NCBI RefSeq assembly: GCF_004342665.1
Contig: NZ_SMBY01000001.1
Location: forward strand, 62,001-126,000
DNA: 64,000 nucleotides
Reading direction: 5' to 3'
Source of the DNA: Samsonia erythrinae
GTDB lineage: Bacteria; Pseudomonadota; Gammaproteobacteria; Enterobacterales; Enterobacteriaceae
Under the pieces are notes generated by a model. It did no database searches, was not told where the DNA came from, and saw only the letters and a program-made list of their open reading frames with translations. Of the stretch, positions 63,903 through 64,000 are shown in pieces. The position numbers were made by a program, and so were the translations under genes. Positions within the stretch are counted from its first letter, which is position 1, and each line of letters starts with the position of its first letter.

Positions 63903-64000
63903 TGTCAGGTATCTGTCGTCAGACGTTGCTGACGAAATTTCGTGAAATGATCGCCCGCCGTGAACCGATTATCGGCGGCGGTGCGGGGACGGGCCTTTCC
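63902..64000 (+). CDS. TIM-barrel protein, phosphoenolpyruvate hydrolase family (partial)
   Basis: The first 33 codons are in the window: a basic start leading to REPIIGGGAGTGLS, which is the N-terminus of the 'phosphoenolpyruvate hydrolase family'/TIM-barrel signal transduction group that accompanies Tm-1-like proteins. The ATG shares one base with the preceding stop. The gene continues past the right edge, so length and activity cannot be judged. Confidence 0.75.
   Translation, partial: MSGICRQTLLTKFREMIARREPIIGGGAGTGLS

Noticed and set aside
1..64000. CRISPR array, rRNA operon or intact insertion sequence
   Set aside because: No regularly spaced direct repeats, no rRNA sequence and no transposase gene were recognised in either strand.

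Overview
The window is chromosomal DNA of a plant-associated enterobacterium, most likely Pectobacteriaceae (Pectobacterium, Brenneria or a relative). The evidence is an Svx-type secreted virulence metalloprotease, orthologues of E. coli ydfI, rspR, mdtG, azuC, cueP and speC, the enterobacterial tRNA-Phe/speC junction, and plant-sugar catabolic genes. I cannot assign a species from the sequence alone.

Layout. (1) 198-2529: YdfI mannonate dehydrogenase family enzyme and its likely regulator RspR. (2) 9536-2593, minus strand: a compact six-gene operon exbD-tonB-TonB-dependent receptor-exbB-phospholipase D-phytase-like esterase, which looks like a dedicated uptake machine coupled to two exported hydrolases. 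(3) 9828-17110: mdtG; the small protein/dual-function RNA azuC with a perfect CRP site; svx; an NCS1 permease with a LuxR-type regulator and an acetyltransferase; cueP under a textbook CueR promoter. (4) 17655-23232: a LysR regulator, an outer-membrane channel of the phenol MetA-pathway type and two FAD oxidoreductases, a probable catabolic set of unknown substrate. (5) 23577-28674: alpha-L-rhamnosidase, GPH-type sugar transporter and a RhaS-like AraC activator. (6) 28719-33953: split transketolase, short-chain dehydrogenase, anion symporter and LysR regulator, a second catabolic set of unknown substrate. (7) 34174-39924: an AcrAB-type RND pump between two TetR regulators, with a visible operator over its promoter. 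(8) 40373-58760: a roughly 18.4-kb genomic island in tRNA-Phe. (9) 58741-64000: tRNA-Phe, speC with a candidate leader ORF, a TetR gene divergent from a Tm-1-like ATP-binding protein and the start of a TIM-barrel (PEP hydrolase family) gene that runs off the window.

The island is the most unusual part. It is bounded by a P4-type integrase next to tRNA-Phe and by a diverged copy (17 of 19 bases) of the tRNA 3' end about 18.4 kb away. It carries a serine recombinase/ParB/RepB-like triad that is visibly AT-rich, a HipBA module set among three 46-47-bp inverted-repeat units, a type I restriction system (hsdR-hsdS-prrC-hsdM, all genes overlapping) with an embedded PrrC-type anticodon nuclease whose Arg-Glu-His triad is intact, a P4-like structured leader region with a Ner-like regulator, a HigBA-like toxin-antitoxin pair, and a second (Integrase_1 type) recombinase flanked by clustered TGGYGCAGT motifs. 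It reads as a defence island: restriction, with tRNA cleavage as back-up, plus two toxin-antitoxin pairs that could stabilise it.

No CRISPR array, rRNA gene or intact insertion sequence was seen. All functional statements come from reading motifs and remembered family sequences; no database search was run.
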